Assembly: GCA_036971475.1 (NCBI GenBank)
Contig: JBAIZL010000002.1
Location: forward strand, 127,152,533-127,216,532
Length of the DNA: 64,000 nt
Origin: Prosapia bicincta
Lineage: Eukaryota; Arthropoda; Insecta; Hemiptera; Cercopidae
Reading direction: 5' to 3'
Shown piece by piece: positions 21,566 through 32,373 of this stretch (within the stretch, counting starts at the first letter, position 1; every line of letters starts with the position of its first letter). The translations under genes were made by a program, and so were the position numbers. The notes below the pieces were generated by a model that worked only from the letters and a program-made list of their open reading frames with translations, made no database searches and had not been told where the DNA came from.

Positions 21566-21859
21566 AAATATGAGTATATATATACTGTTAGGGTTTATAA
21601 AGATTTTGATGTTCTTAATTTGAAAAAGACTCATTAATTTCATTAAACTGTTGCCATAGTTATAAAAAAATGTTAACCTAAACTTTTTATTGGCTTATAA
21701 CTTACGCCTTGGCCACCAAAATTTATTGTTCTATAAAAGGTTCCTGAATACCTTGCTGCTACCTCACCGTAGCGTACATCAGAGTTATACTTATAACATT
21801 CCATCCATAGTGGCATGTATACTTGACACACAAAAAATGTGACCACTATTTTTTTTAAC

Positions 21860-23035
21860 TTAGTTTAACGATGGATAGGTACAGTTATCGTCTGGGTTAG
21901 CTATCATGGTTTGTAATTAATTTTATACTGGCCTCCAAATAGTGTAGCAATTAGTTATAACGTTACATGTATAAATAACATGTTCATAATTCGTTGTAAT
22001 TCAATCTTCTAAGATCGTTCAACGATTGATACTATTAGTAGGTACGGTTTTCTCCAAAGTAATTTGCTATGGATATCCAAATATTGTAGCAATGTTAGGT
22101 ATAACGTTCAATTGTATACAAAACACGCCCATAATTCGTTGTACCTTTTAAGACTGTTTGCTGATTGGTAGATACGGTGTTTGTCATGGTAATTTGTTAT
22201 TGACATCCAAATATTGTAGCAATGTTAGTTATAGCGTTACTTGTATGCATAGCACGCCTAAAAAATTATTCAATTACAATAATATTCTCTAACCTCTACA
22301 ACCGCTTAACGATAGGTAGGTACGGCGGGTGTCCGGGCTAGTTGGTACTTTAATTTAATATTGCAGCTATTTAATTTAGTTTCTTGGTAGCTAATTTAAT
22401 ATTGACATCAAAAAATTGTAACAGTGTTATTTATCATGTTACATTTATTTGTAACACGCCGGCAAAGAAAAATGTGATTACATTCTTTAGTTATAACTTT
22501 CAGAACAGTTTTACGATAGGTAGGTACGGTTTTCGTCCAGGCTTGATATCATGACTAATTTATTGGCCTAATTTAAATGTTGTAGTGAAGTCAGTTCTGA
22601 AGCTAAATGTGTACGTAACACGCTTGAAAAAAATATGTTGGCAGGATTTTCATTTCCTATCCCTACAACCGTTTAACGATAGGTAGGAACGGTCAGTGTC
22701 GGGGCTAGTAGGTGTCATTGCTTGTAGCTGATTCGATATTGACATCCTAATACTGTAACAGTGTTATTTATAGTGGTACATTTATTTGTAACACGCCTGC
22801 AAAGAAAAATTTAATTCGATTCTTTTGTTATAACTTTTAGAACATTTTAACGATAGTAGGTACGGTTTTCGCCCGTTCTTGATATCATGGCTGTAGCTAA
22901 TTAATTGGCTTTATTTAAATATTGTAGTATAATTAGTTATGAAGCTAAATGTGTACGTAATACGCTTGAAAAGTAAAATGTTGGCAACCGCTTAACGAAA
23001 GTACGTTATGGGAGCCTGTTGTTCCGTCAGTGAAT
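21860..23035 (+). repeat. Right-arm subrepeats of the foldback element (about 170 bp)
   Basis: Degenerate units contain TTTAACGATAGGTAGG, then TACGGTTTTCGTCC, then GACATCCAAATATTGTAGCA, then TAACACGCC. They recur six to seven times from 21870 to 23000 and are the reverse complement of the left-arm units. Confidence 0.75.
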
Positions 23036-23818
23036 ATACGAATATATCTAATTACTATTTTTAAAAATACTTAACTAAGTGAATACGTAATTGCTTACTT
23101 GCTGACGCGTTTCAAAACATTCGTTCCTTTTACTAAGCTAACCCTCTACTAGCGGCATCGGTTGTGTGTAAAGGCTCTAACGTGAATGGATTTATGACTG
23201 TGAAATGGGTGGGTTTTTTGTTATATAATGGAAAAGACTGTTGGCTTCAAAGTGTGTGTGATCATTTAATAAGTTTTCTTTATCTGTTACGTAGTGTTTG
23301 TATATTTCATATTTTCTAAGGTTGTTAGTTATTTACTTTGTTTTGATGTGTGTAGAACATTTAAATTAGTGTGTGTGTTGGGTGTTTTTTAGGAGTTTTG
23401 CGTAGCTGGATTTAGGGCTTGTTGGTTTTTTTTTGGTAAAGTGTTCTTCAAAGCGTGTATAGAATGACCTGCCGGTTTCGCCGATGTAATAGTTGGGACA
23501 ATTGTTACAAGTTAATTTGTAAATACCTGAGAGCTTGTATTTGTCAGGTTTCTTTTTGAAAAGGTTGTATGTGCTGTCTTAAAGTGTTTGTTGTTTAGTA
23601 GGATATTTGGTAATGGAGTGTTTTTAATGTGGAGGCTATTTTGTGTGTGTTTTTGTTGTGGTAGGTGAGGGATATGTATTTATTGTTTTTTGTGGTTTGT
23701 CTGCGTGGCCATTTGATGGTGTTTATGTTTAATTTTCCTGAGTATGCTGTCTATGAGTGTGTGTTGGTATCCGTTTTGTTGACCGATGTATTTTATGGTA
23801 TTAAGTTCTTCGTCGTAT
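23036..23818 (-). mobile_element. Penelope-like 3' part inserted in the foldback right arm
   Basis: On the minus strand the GIY-YIG region (CNNCPNYYIGETGRSFYTRF at about 23510-23450) is followed by the 3' tail with GAAACGCGTC (complement of 23104-23113) and the ...CACTTAGTTAAGTATTTTTA end. The flanks CGAATATATCTAATTA and CGTATAACTAATTA look like a diverged target duplication. The uninterrupted foldback arm at 20150-20180 supports the insertion point. Confidence 0.82.
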
Positions 23819-24479
23819 AACTAATTAAATAAAATGTTTGAAGTGTTGTAACAAGTTTGTAAGTAATCCTAAATATATTTTAGATCACGTGTGTATAAGA
23901 AATACCATTATTTAATATTTAGAAGTGAGTAAACAGAGGCTCGTTTGTCGCCCGAGAATGTTCGTGGCTCCAGCAGCAGCCAGTGTTAATGCTAACTTTC
24001 TGCCGGTCTGAAAGGGAGGAAAGCTTTGTAGGCTTTCTAAAAATATACAGCTAAAACGTTATGTGCTGGGTTGCTGGATCGTGGAACTAAATAAAAGAAG
24101 ACACATTAAGTAAGGCGTAATAAAACTGCAGACTTTGTCATTGCTCCACAAGAAAAAACAGGTTTGACGTTTTTTATCAAGAAATTTCCAGGTTTTTAAA
24201 ATGCCAATGATACAGACGTACGACAATGGATGAGTAAAGATGAACGTAAATAATTAACAATAACACATGTTACGACTATTGTAATGGTACAAAAAACTGC
24301 TGAATGCAGTTACGCCGAGAATAAAAATGAAGGTTTGACCTACCCAGTATAAGAAGGGAAAATTAGTCTCAACGAAGAAACCGGCCGCTTTGGAAACTGC
24401 AACGCTCTATATTGAGTAAGAGACAATACGGAAACAGATCTGCTAAGACTTATACGAGAGACCTTAGAACAAAAACTAT

Positions 24480-24745
24480 CTCTTTCGATTACTATATGGC
24501 GATCTTCATCAGTGTCTTCTGCATACAGAAGTTAAGTTAAGCGGTGACGATTTTAAAGTCATTCTTTCGATGGTATCAAAGAGTATGTGTGATTTGTATG
24601 TGTTTGTTCGTTTAATATGTTTGTACTTTGTGTCTATAAATTTCATATTGTTCTAGGGTGTTGAGATGTGGTCCTTTTTTGTTGATGTGTAAACATTTCT
24701 AGGTTATGGTAAATATCTGTATGTTTGTGTCGTGTTCGGATAGTC
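24480..24745 (-). mobile_element. Penelope-like nuclease C-terminus fragment (second family)
   Basis: The minus strand reads KCLHINKKGPHLNTLEQYEIY and RHKVQT, which is the C-terminal EKYEI-type end of a Penelope GIY-YIG ORF, but of a different subfamily from the 15-18 kb copies. The adjacent 24011-24480 has no recognised feature. Confidence 0.6.
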
Positions 24746-24863
24746 ATAAACTAATGTTAAAGTGATTAAAAAAACTATCTGACAAGTAGACGCAGAAGAC
24801 ACTCGTAACTTTTTCCAACAACACAAAAAAAAATGTAGCCATCGTGATGAACTGTATTGTAAA

Positions 24864-24868
<5 letters not shown>

Positions 24869-24924
<56 letters not shown>
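24869..24924. repeat. (AT)n microsatellite, left half of the Gypsy target
   Basis: This TA dinucleotide run directly abuts the Gypsy left LTR. It continues as 33563-33595 on the other side, so one microsatellite was split by the insertion. Confidence 0.95.
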
Positions 24925-24927
<3 letters not shown>

Positions 24928-26113
24928 AATAATTGGTAATTTTGTTTTATACAAGTCTTAATAAAATTTATAATTTAAAAGAAATAACACTTCAATGCTG
25001 CTTTTTTGTTACAATAAACTTTTAATATCTTAAAATGACATTCCTTGTTATCTTTTACAAAGTCACTTACTAATTAAAAATTCTTATTTCCTCTACAAAG
25101 AATTACAAAAATTAAGCTTTATTAGCCTAAGTCTAAATTTTGGTATGGCAGCAAGAAGTTTAGTTATAAAATTTAATATGAATTGAAATTGATTTAATTA
25201 TTTCAATTTGAGCTTGAGCTCTCTTTATCTCGGGTTAAATAGGTGGGTTTTCTAAATTTTGACTAATAAATTTTGAGTTGGCACTTTCAAAAAAATATCT
25301 AAATTACAATTTTTACAAGTTAAAATTTTTACAAGTTATTTTAGTTCTTAATTAAATATATTTCCTGAATAATGTCTTCTTAATTGATCAGTTCAATTAT
25401 TTGGCCTATTGTTACTCTGTAATTACGATTTAAATATGATACTGCACTTTCCGCACTAGTTAAAAAAATAAAATTTTTACAGCCAATTCTGAATACGTCT
25501 TCCTCGTTCCGATGCTTGGTTCCAACTGCGTACTGACGCTATCTTTGTTAGAAAAAATGGCCAAATCGTGAATTTCCGCTATTTTTTCGTTTATTCCTTG
25601 TAGGTACAGCTTTACGGATGTCATGTTCTTCTTCTTTACAGATACACTTCTTCTTCTTAACAACTGCACTTAAATTTCTTTGCATTTAAATCCAAAACTG
25701 TTTTAGATTATATTTAAAACGAGAAATACTTAAAACGAATAACTTTTGCCGGTCAATGCGCACGCAACTCCACAAATCCGTTATATCGTTTTTACTACAG
25801 CACATTCCACTAGCTTGCCGTGTGAAAGTTTTAAGTGTATTTTTACATAGTTCTATTTAAATTGTTACCTATCAATTATTTCTAATACATATTCTTTATA
25901 AATAGTGATTTGTGTGTTTTTTTTCTTTTATATAAAATTTTGTGATTAGATCTAAAATGTGGCCGTGTGAATTTTCTATACAAGTGAAATTAGGTTATGT
26001 TTACAATTCGTTCCTGGTATATTTTAGTAATTTTTACATACTGAATTTATTTATATATATTTATCTTAATTTGGTAAGTGCCTTTTATATAGATATTACT
26101 TCAAAATGTTACA
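24925..26113 (-). repeat. Gypsy 3' LTR
   Basis: The 1189-bp copy is identical by eye to 32374-33562 except at one position near the start. The 70-codon minus-strand frame at 25460-25669 is repeated at 32909-33118 and is LTR sequence, not a gene. On its internal side the minus strand has a short G-rich tract (ATTTGGGGACTA) as the likely polypurine primer. Confidence 0.96.
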
Positions 26114-26777
26114 TAGTCCCCAAATTTAGATAAAAAAAAATTTTGATTCCGAAATTCCTTTTTTTTATCTCAATTTTCACATTTTGGGAGTAAACTCTTA
26201 CTCTATCCTTCTTGCTTGTCTGCTGCCATCTAATTACATATGATATACTTAACTACTAACAATACAATAAATTAACAATTAACATTTAACCAACAATACT
26301 CTTACTCTTAACATCTCGTACATTAATCATTTTCTGATTCTTAGAGTCTATTTTATAAACTTTTTCTTTTTCTTTCTTTATTTTAAATTTAATAGAATGG
26401 AATCTTTCCAATCATAAGTCTTTTTATTTATCTATATAATCTATCTTCTGACACAGTGTTCCTTTTTTTTTTAATTTTAGCCTAACCTAGTCATAGCATG
26501 TCTAGGTTGTTTGTAGGTTAGGTCCTTGTTCTTATTCATTCATCCCTTCCTATTTTATTTATTTTTTTACATATTTTTTTATTTCTTTATATTTTTTTTT
26601 TCAAGTGTTTGTTTAATTATTAAGTCATTTCTGGTTTATTGTCATTTCTGGTTTATTTGTTATCTATCCCTCCTACATTCGCTTCCTTCTCCTAATACTT
26701 TTATATCCTGAGTCATTCCTGTTGTTACCATCTTATTATCCCTTGTTATTTTCCTTTCTCTCGACTTCTCCCTTTAT

Positions 26778-28511
26778 TTATTTAATTTGTTCTACCTGAA
26801 ATTTATCTGATTCTCCCTGGTGTGCCTCCCTTGGTTCATAAAATTTCTTTAACAAGCTAATATGGAAAATTCCTCTAATTTTATTGCTTCTAGCATCTTT
26901 GATTTCATAAGTCGCTTTGCCATATTTCTTGGTGATCACATAAGGTCCATCATATATATAAAATAATTTTGCCATCTCACCTCTTATACCCTGTGGTTGC
27001 CAATTTTCTTTTACTAATACCTTGTCCCCAACATTTAATTCTTCTATTTTATGAGTTTTATTAAATTTCTCTGCTCTCTTATGAGCCTTTTTCTTAATTC
27101 TACTCCTAGCAATTTCTAAATGTCTTTCTAAATTTATTAATTTTGAACTCCAGCCAAAATTTTTTATTTCCTTTTGCCAAAACCTTTCATCCTGAATTCC
27201 TAGTTGTAGCTGGTTAGGTGTGTATCCTGTAGTCTCATGAGGAATTTCATTAATTGCCTGGTTAATAACCTCTACATACTTTCCCCATTCTCTATGGTTA
27301 TGATGACAATATGTTCTCAAACATCTAATGATCTCCTTATTCACCCTCTCAACGATATTGCTTTGTGGCCTCCTTATTGGAGAAAATATTGGTTTCATTT
27401 CTCTATTTTTTATATACTCCAGCCATTTCTTATTATTAAACTGGGTTCCATGATCAGTCTGTATTCTTTCTACTCTCCCGAAATTTTCTATATAATTTTC
27501 TAAACATTTAATTGCCTCCCCTGTGGTTGCCTTTTTCAATTTATAGATTTGAACGAATTTTGTAAATACATCTAACATTACTAATAAATACTTATAGCCT
27601 CCTACAGTTCTTTGAAATGGTCCTATAAAATCAATTGACAATTGCTCCTTTGGTTTTTCCACTTGGATCCCTTTCATCTCTCCAAAATTACCTTGGGTTA
27701 CATTTTTAGCTCTTTGACAAATATTACATGTTTTAATAATTCCCCTAATGCTTTTTCCCATCTTCTTCCAAGTGAAGCTCTCTGATAATATGGTATGACA
27801 TTTCTTAGCTCCTGCATGCAGGTAATATTCATGACAAGTACCCACTATTTCTTTAATCATTCCCTTTGGTACTACTATTTTCCAACTTTCCCTATTTCTT
27901 TTGTATACTAAGTCATTAATAATTTTATAATTTTGAAGATAATTTTGAATGTTTTCTTTTATTTCTCTAACTTCCAGATCTTCTACTTGTAATTTACTAA
28001 ATTCTTTAAATTTTGTACACATTTCCATATCCATAACTCTTTCTATATAATTTATTTGTAATTCTGAATTTTGGTCTCTTCTTTCAAACTTATTTTTGTC
28101 ACAAGGGTTCCTGCTCAATAGGTCTGCAACTACATTTTCTTTTCCTTTACAGTGTTCAATAGTATAATCATACTCTTGCATTAGTAATATCCATCTATGC
28201 AATCTTGAATTTAAAATTTTACAAGTCTTAATAAAAGTTAAGGCCTGATGGTCAGTCTGGATCACAATTTTTCTTCCTAGGATGATCTGTCTTGCTTTCT
28301 GCAGACAAAACAATATAGCAAGTAATTCCTTCTCAGTGGTATAATATTTAACTTCACTTCCTTTTAATGTGCGGCTCATAAACATTACTGCCTTTTTCTT
28401 CCCCTTTTCATCAATCTGATAGATGTGTCCTCCTATGGCATATTCACTGGCATCTGTTTGTAGGTAAAATGTTTTCTGGTAATCTGGGTGAGTAAGTACA
28501 TTTGTTTCCAA
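26778..28511 (-). CDS. pol: Gypsy pol, RNase H and integrase part
   Basis: This 577-residue frame copies and integrates the element's DNA. RNase H has LQTDASEYAIGG (Asp20), TTEKELLAI (Glu near 61), IQTDHQAL (Asp87) and VVADLLSR (Asp130). The integrase zinc finger has His227, His232, Cys262 and Cys265. The catalytic core has LSIDFIGPF (Asp294), IQTDHGTQF (Asp353) and NIVERVNKE (Glu388), the D,D-35-E triad. The C-terminus has a GDKVLVKENW block and ends in an acidic tail. It overlaps the upstream RT frame by 68 bases in another register: a one-base length change in the A/T homopolymer near 28511-28522 separates the two halves. The family normally has one continuous pol, so this is a frameshift mutation or an assembly error. 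Confidence 0.95.
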   Translation of the reverse strand: METNVLTHPDYQKTFYLQTDASEYAIGGHIYQIDEKGKKKAVMFMSRTLKGSEVKYYTTEKELLAILFCLQKARQIILGRKIVIQTDHQALTFIKTCKILNSRLHRWILLMQEYDYTIEHCKGKENVVADLLSRNPCDKNKFERRDQNSELQINYIERVMDMEMCTKFKEFSKLQVEDLEVREIKENIQNYLQNYKIINDLVYKRNRESWKIVVPKGMIKEIVGTCHEYYLHAGAKKCHTILSESFTWKKMGKSIRGIIKTCNICQRAKNVTQGNFGEMKGIQVEKPKEQLSIDFIGPFQRTVGGYKYLLVMLDVFTKFVQIYKLKKATTGEAIKCLENYIENFGRVERIQTDHGTQFNNKKWLEYIKNREMKPIFSPIRRPQSNIVERVNKEIIRCLRTYCHHNHREWGKYVEVINQAINEIPHETTGYTPNQLQLGIQDERFWQKEIKNFGWSSKLINLERHLEIARSRIKKKAHKRAEKFNKTHKIEELNVGDKVLVKENWQPQGIRGEMAKLFYIYDGPYVITKKYGKATYEIKDARSNKIRGIFHISLLKKFYEPREAHQGESDKFQVEQIK

Positions 28512-30249
28512 AAATTTTTTTCTTTAATTTAATAAAATTTCGCTCCTCCTCTTCTGTCCAAATAAATTTGTTTCTATTAGATAATAATTTTAATAATGGT
28601 TGTACAAATTCTGAATATTTTTCTATAAATTTATTATAATAATTAGCCATTCCAATAAAACCTTTTAACTGTCGAGGATTTTTAGGTGAGGGAAATTCTA
28701 ATATAGCTCTAACCTTCTCTTCATCCATTTTTACTCCATTTGTAGTCAATCTATATCCTAAGAATGAAATATCTTTTCTACAGAACTCTGATTTATCAAA
28801 TTTAATGGTCATGTTGTTTTTTAAAAAAATTTGGAAGATCTTTTCTAGGTGTTTTTTATGCTCCTCAAATGTCTCAGACATACAGACAATATCATCTACA
28901 TATATTAAGGTGAAATCTTCTAATTCCTCCCTCATAATACTGTCCATAGCTCTTGCCAATGCTGCTAGAGATGTTTTCAATCCATAGGGTGTAACAACAA
29001 ACTGGTATGTTTTCCCTCTATGTTGGAATGCAGTATATTTTCTTGACTCCTTTTCCAATTCAACCTGCCAGAAACTGTTAGTGAGGTCCATGGTACTCAA
29101 CCAATTAACTCTCTTTGCTCTGTGTAGAATCTCATTTATTCCTCTATAGCAATCATAATCCGGAATTATAATTTCATTTAGTTTTCTTGCATCTAAACAT
29201 AATCTAACTTTCCCATTGGTTTTGATGACTGGGACTATTGGATTAATATATGGACTAGTACTTCTTTCAATTATACCTAACCTCAACATTTTCTCTATCT
29301 CTTTTTGTACCTGATCTTGGTACTTTGTAGGAATTGGGTAATTTCTTTGGTAAAATGGTACATCTTCCCTAACTTTAATCTTATGTTTATATGCAGTGCA
29401 TAAACCGGGCTGGTCTGAAAATACTTCTTTATACTTTTCTATTAAATCACTCATCTCCTGTCTTTGTTCCTCAGTTACCTCTTCATTCCCTATTCTTTCA
29501 AAAATATCCTCTTTTTTTATCTCTCCCTTCTCTTGTACAATTTTAATATAATTTTGACTCTGGTTTCCAAAAGTTTCAAATTCTTCCCATTTTTCCATAT
29601 CATTCATTCCTTCCTGTTCATCACAACTCAATTCCTCCTCCATCTCATTTTCAAAATTATTCATCTCCCCTTTAAATTTTGTCTGCCCATCTACACTCAT
29701 TTTTGATTTATATAATTTGTTTTCATATTTAAACTCCATCTCCCATTTTCCAAAATCAAGTTGTGCCTCCACATCCATCAACATATCCGTACCTATAATA
29801 AATTTTCTCAATAAGCCTGGCACCACTAGGCATTGAAACGGATATTTTACCCCTCCTATTTCTCCTATTACCATGATCATTTTGTTTATCTTTTTAGTTT
29901 TCTTATTTGTTGCAGTCCGAATGGTTAAATTTTTTATTGGTAAGATTTCTATTTTTCCTATTTTATTTTTATTCTCTAACATCCATTTCTCCTGGATACA
30001 TGTTACGTTACTGCCTGTGTCTATTAATGCTAGTAAACTTGTATCTTCCATCTTAATCTCTATCTCTGGGTTTATTATTTTTTTTTCAATTCCTAAATTA
30101 TAATTTCTCTCCTCATCTTCTTGTTCTAAAAATTTTCTACTGATTAATACATTATTTATAGTTAACTTAATTTTATCGTAGGAGCTTTTATCAAATTTTA
30201 TCACTGGCAACCTCATTTGTTCTGTTTGATGCTCCTTTTCCTGATCCAA
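28444..30249 (-). CDS. pol: Gypsy pol, protease and reverse transcriptase part
   Basis: This 601-residue frame starts MDQEKEHQTEQ, 20 bases after the gag stop and in a different register. The aspartic protease motif is LALIDTGSNVTC (DTG at 77-79). RT has VRLCLDARKLNEI, STMDLTNSFWQVEL, FVVTPYGLKTS (where the family usually has FGL-x-N-A/S) and the catalytic YVDD at 450-453. FLGYRLTTNGV and the thumb FIGMANYYNKFI follow. It runs out of frame just before RNase H, where the next frame takes over. All RT catalytic residues are present, so apart from the shift the enzyme looks intact. Confidence 0.95.
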   Translation of the reverse strand: MDQEKEHQTEQMRLPVIKFDKSSYDKIKLTINNVLISRKFLEQEDEERNYNLGIEKKIINPEIEIKMEDTSLLALIDTGSNVTCIQEKWMLENKNKIGKIEILPIKNLTIRTATNKKTKKINKMIMVIGEIGGVKYPFQCLVVPGLLRKFIIGTDMLMDVEAQLDFGKWEMEFKYENKLYKSKMSVDGQTKFKGEMNNFENEMEEELSCDEQEGMNDMEKWEEFETFGNQSQNYIKIVQEKGEIKKEDIFERIGNEEVTEEQRQEMSDLIEKYKEVFSDQPGLCTAYKHKIKVREDVPFYQRNYPIPTKYQDQVQKEIEKMLRLGIIERSTSPYINPIVPVIKTNGKVRLCLDARKLNEIIIPDYDCYRGINEILHRAKRVNWLSTMDLTNSFWQVELEKESRKYTAFQHRGKTYQFVVTPYGLKTSLAALARAMDSIMREELEDFTLIYVDDIVCMSETFEEHKKHLEKIFQIFLKNNMTIKFDKSEFCRKDISFLGYRLTTNGVKMDEEKVRAILEFPSPKNPRQLKGFIGMANYYNKFIEKYSEFVQPLLKLLSNRNKFIWTEEEERNFIKLKKKIFGNKCTYSPRLPENILPTNRCQ

Positions 30250-30269
30250 GGCGACGATACCAGTGTTCT

Positions 30270-32156
30270 CTAGTTTTCCGTTTGACTATGTGCACCATCC
30301 TCCTTCCTTGTCCCCACACATCTCCTTGTCTCTATCTGATTTACTTCCTTCTGGCTCCTGTCATTTGTTCTGTAATTCCTGTCTCCTCTATTTTCTCGAT
30401 TATTTTCCTGCCCTGGTCTTGGTTCAATATTCCCCCTCATATGATTATCTATTCTTCTGTTAAAAAACTGGACATATGGCCGTCCTTCACTTCTATATTC
30501 ATTCCTTCTATACAATTCTCCTGGTCCTGGAAATCTTCTATTTCCCTGCTGTCTCATCCCTTCCTCACCCCTTCTGGGTGGAAATCTATTTCCATTCTGT
30601 TCCTCTCTAGTGGTAGGCCTATTCCATGGTCCCCTGTTTCTCTGTCTTATTTCCTTATTTCTCTCCTCTATATCCTCCTCATTTAGCATCCTTTCCATCT
30701 CTCGGATCGTTTTTATATTTTGTACTCTTCTTGACAACTGTATCCTTTCATTAAAATGCCGGCTTAATCTCCGGACTATCTCTTCCTCATTTTGCGGTGG
30801 TGTCATGTTCTTTAAAACTATGACTCTTTCTATGAAATAATCTGCTCTGGCTCTTCCATTTCCCTCTATATACCTTTCATTTTCTATTCTCTCTTTGATG
30901 CCTTCCTGTATTTCTTTGGCCCAGTATCTTTCTATAAACCTGTCTTGTAAATCCGCGAAATTTTCCACCTCCTCTCTAATTGATTCCCACCATCTTGCCG
31001 CTCCTACTTCCAAGGCTCTATCTATGATTCCTCTCCATTCATTTTCAAATCCTTCCCCTGTCCTACATCCAAATTTTCTTTCCACATACCTATCCAGTCT
31101 TTTTAGGAACTCCATAGGGTTCCCATTCCTACCATTAAATTTTGGCATCTCCTCCTGATTCCCGCATGACACCTGTATTATCCTTAGGCCTTCTCCTCCT
31201 TTATTTTCTTCCACCTTCTTTTCTACCTTTTCCATTCTCTGGGTCAATTCCCCTTGTTTCTCATTATTCCTCCTTCCTTCTGTTTCCAATCGGTCAATTC
31301 TATCATTATTATTGTTTTTCTCAATAGCTATCTCCCTATTTAAAACTCTTAACTCTTCCCTGTTCTGTATTGTCATTTTTTCTACCTTCTCTATCTCTTT
31401 CTTATTAATCTCTGTCACATCAGCTATTATTTCTTTTGTTTCCTCTAAATTCTCCTTAATCTTCTCCTCTAAGTCTCTTCTCATAACTCCTACTACATCA
31501 TTATTCTCTGTTCTCAACTGTTCCCTCATATCCTCTATCATTCTCCTATTTTCTTCCTTTAGGCTCTCGAATTTCTTATCCAACCTATTCATTTCCAACC
31601 TACTTGAGGCAAATCCTCTGTTCATCTCTTCTCTCATCTCCTTATTTTCCTCCTTTATCTCTCCTTTTACTTCGTTTATATTCTCCTTTAATTCCTTTTT
31701 TAATTCGTCCATCTTATCTAATTGTCTATTCATATTCTCACTCATTTCTTTCATCTCCTCTTTTCCTTTTCGGCTCATTTCCATGAGAGATCTCATCATC
31801 TCCCTTAAATCTTCATTCTCATTATTTCCCTTTTTCTGTTGGGTTTGCATCAGTGGTAATCCCCTAGCCTCATCTACTTGGGTTTCCACCTCACTCTCTT
31901 CTATAGGCATATCTGTGCCTTCCGTTTCTGTCTCTTGTATTTCTAGGCTTGTCCCTTCTTCCAATTCTATTAGGCCTATTGTAGCTTCTTCCTCTTTTTC
32001 ATCTATTTTTTCTTTTAATGTCACATATTTTCCTTTTGCAGCTTCCTCAACTGCTGTACCCTTCCTAGACCTACTATGTTTGTTATATTCCTCTAATTTT
32101 TCTGTTTTTTTCGCTTTCTCCCTCCTTAAATTATATGTACCTGTTTCAGATTCCAT
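30270..32156 (-). CDS. gag: Gypsy gag polyprotein
   Basis: This 628-residue frame encodes the structural protein that would form the particle. The N-terminal third is acidic. Residues about 110-330 are a long, highly charged Glu/Lys-rich region with a heptad-like pattern, probably coiled coil. The retrotransposon gag core follows (MPKFNGRNGNPMEFLKRLDR, RWWESIREEVENF, FIERYWAKEIQ). The C-terminus is very Arg/Asn-rich (NRRFPGPGELYRRN, ENRGDRNYRTNDR) and lacks a CCHC knuckle, so RNA binding may use the basic tail. The ATG is followed by ESETGTYNLRR. No internal stop is present, consistent with a young element. Confidence 0.93.
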   Translation of the reverse strand: MESETGTYNLRREKAKKTEKLEEYNKHSRSRKGTAVEEAAKGKYVTLKEKIDEKEEEATIGLIELEEGTSLEIQETETEGTDMPIEESEVETQVDEARGLPLMQTQQKKGNNENEDLREMMRSLMEMSRKGKEEMKEMSENMNRQLDKMDELKKELKENINEVKGEIKEENKEMREEMNRGFASSRLEMNRLDKKFESLKEENRRMIEDMREQLRTENNDVVGVMRRDLEEKIKENLEETKEIIADVTEINKKEIEKVEKMTIQNREELRVLNREIAIEKNNNNDRIDRLETEGRRNNEKQGELTQRMEKVEKKVEENKGGEGLRIIQVSCGNQEEMPKFNGRNGNPMEFLKRLDRYVERKFGCRTGEGFENEWRGIIDRALEVGAARWWESIREEVENFADLQDRFIERYWAKEIQEGIKERIENERYIEGNGRARADYFIERVIVLKNMTPPQNEEEIVRRLSRHFNERIQLSRRVQNIKTIREMERMLNEEDIEERNKEIRQRNRGPWNRPTTREEQNGNRFPPRRGEEGMRQQGNRRFPGPGELYRRNEYRSEGRPYVQFFNRRIDNHMRGNIEPRPGQENNRENRGDRNYRTNDRSQKEVNQIETRRCVGTRKEDGAHSQTEN

Positions 32157-32373
32157 ATTTTTTTTTTTTTTTTTTTTAATTTCTTTATCTAAATTTTCAA
32201 AATTCCCCTTTATTCTATTTAAATTTTGAAAATAAAAATTATTGACTTATGGTTGCAAAGTCCTGAAAAGTAAACAATATTAATACAAATATTTAATTAA
32301 TAATCTTATCTAAAGTGCCTTAAGGTTAATTCTTAAAAATTTTTATAATCGAGCCCCACGTTTGTGTGCCAAA

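Larger units (their letters stand above)
19960..24010. mobile_element. Large foldback element with internal subrepeats
   Basis: Sequence at 19960-20220 is matched in reverse complement by 23820-24010 (outer arm) plus 22986-23035 (inner arm). For example, TTCACTGATGGAACAACATG at 20171 matches the complement of the segment ending at 23035. The right arm is split by a Penelope insertion at 23036-23818. Both arms carry degenerate tandem subrepeats. No transposase was recognised. Long inverted arms built from subrepeats are the layout of foldback-type DNA transposons; the family is unknown. Confidence 0.75.

Noticed and set aside
25460..25669. 70-codon minus-strand frame, repeated at 32909-33118, as a host gene
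   Set aside because: Both copies lie inside the two LTRs of the Gypsy element.
29464..32229. Plus-strand Ser/Phe-rich frames (such as 31312-32229)
   Set aside because: They are antisense to gag and pol. Their composition is the complement of the Lys/Glu-rich coding strand.
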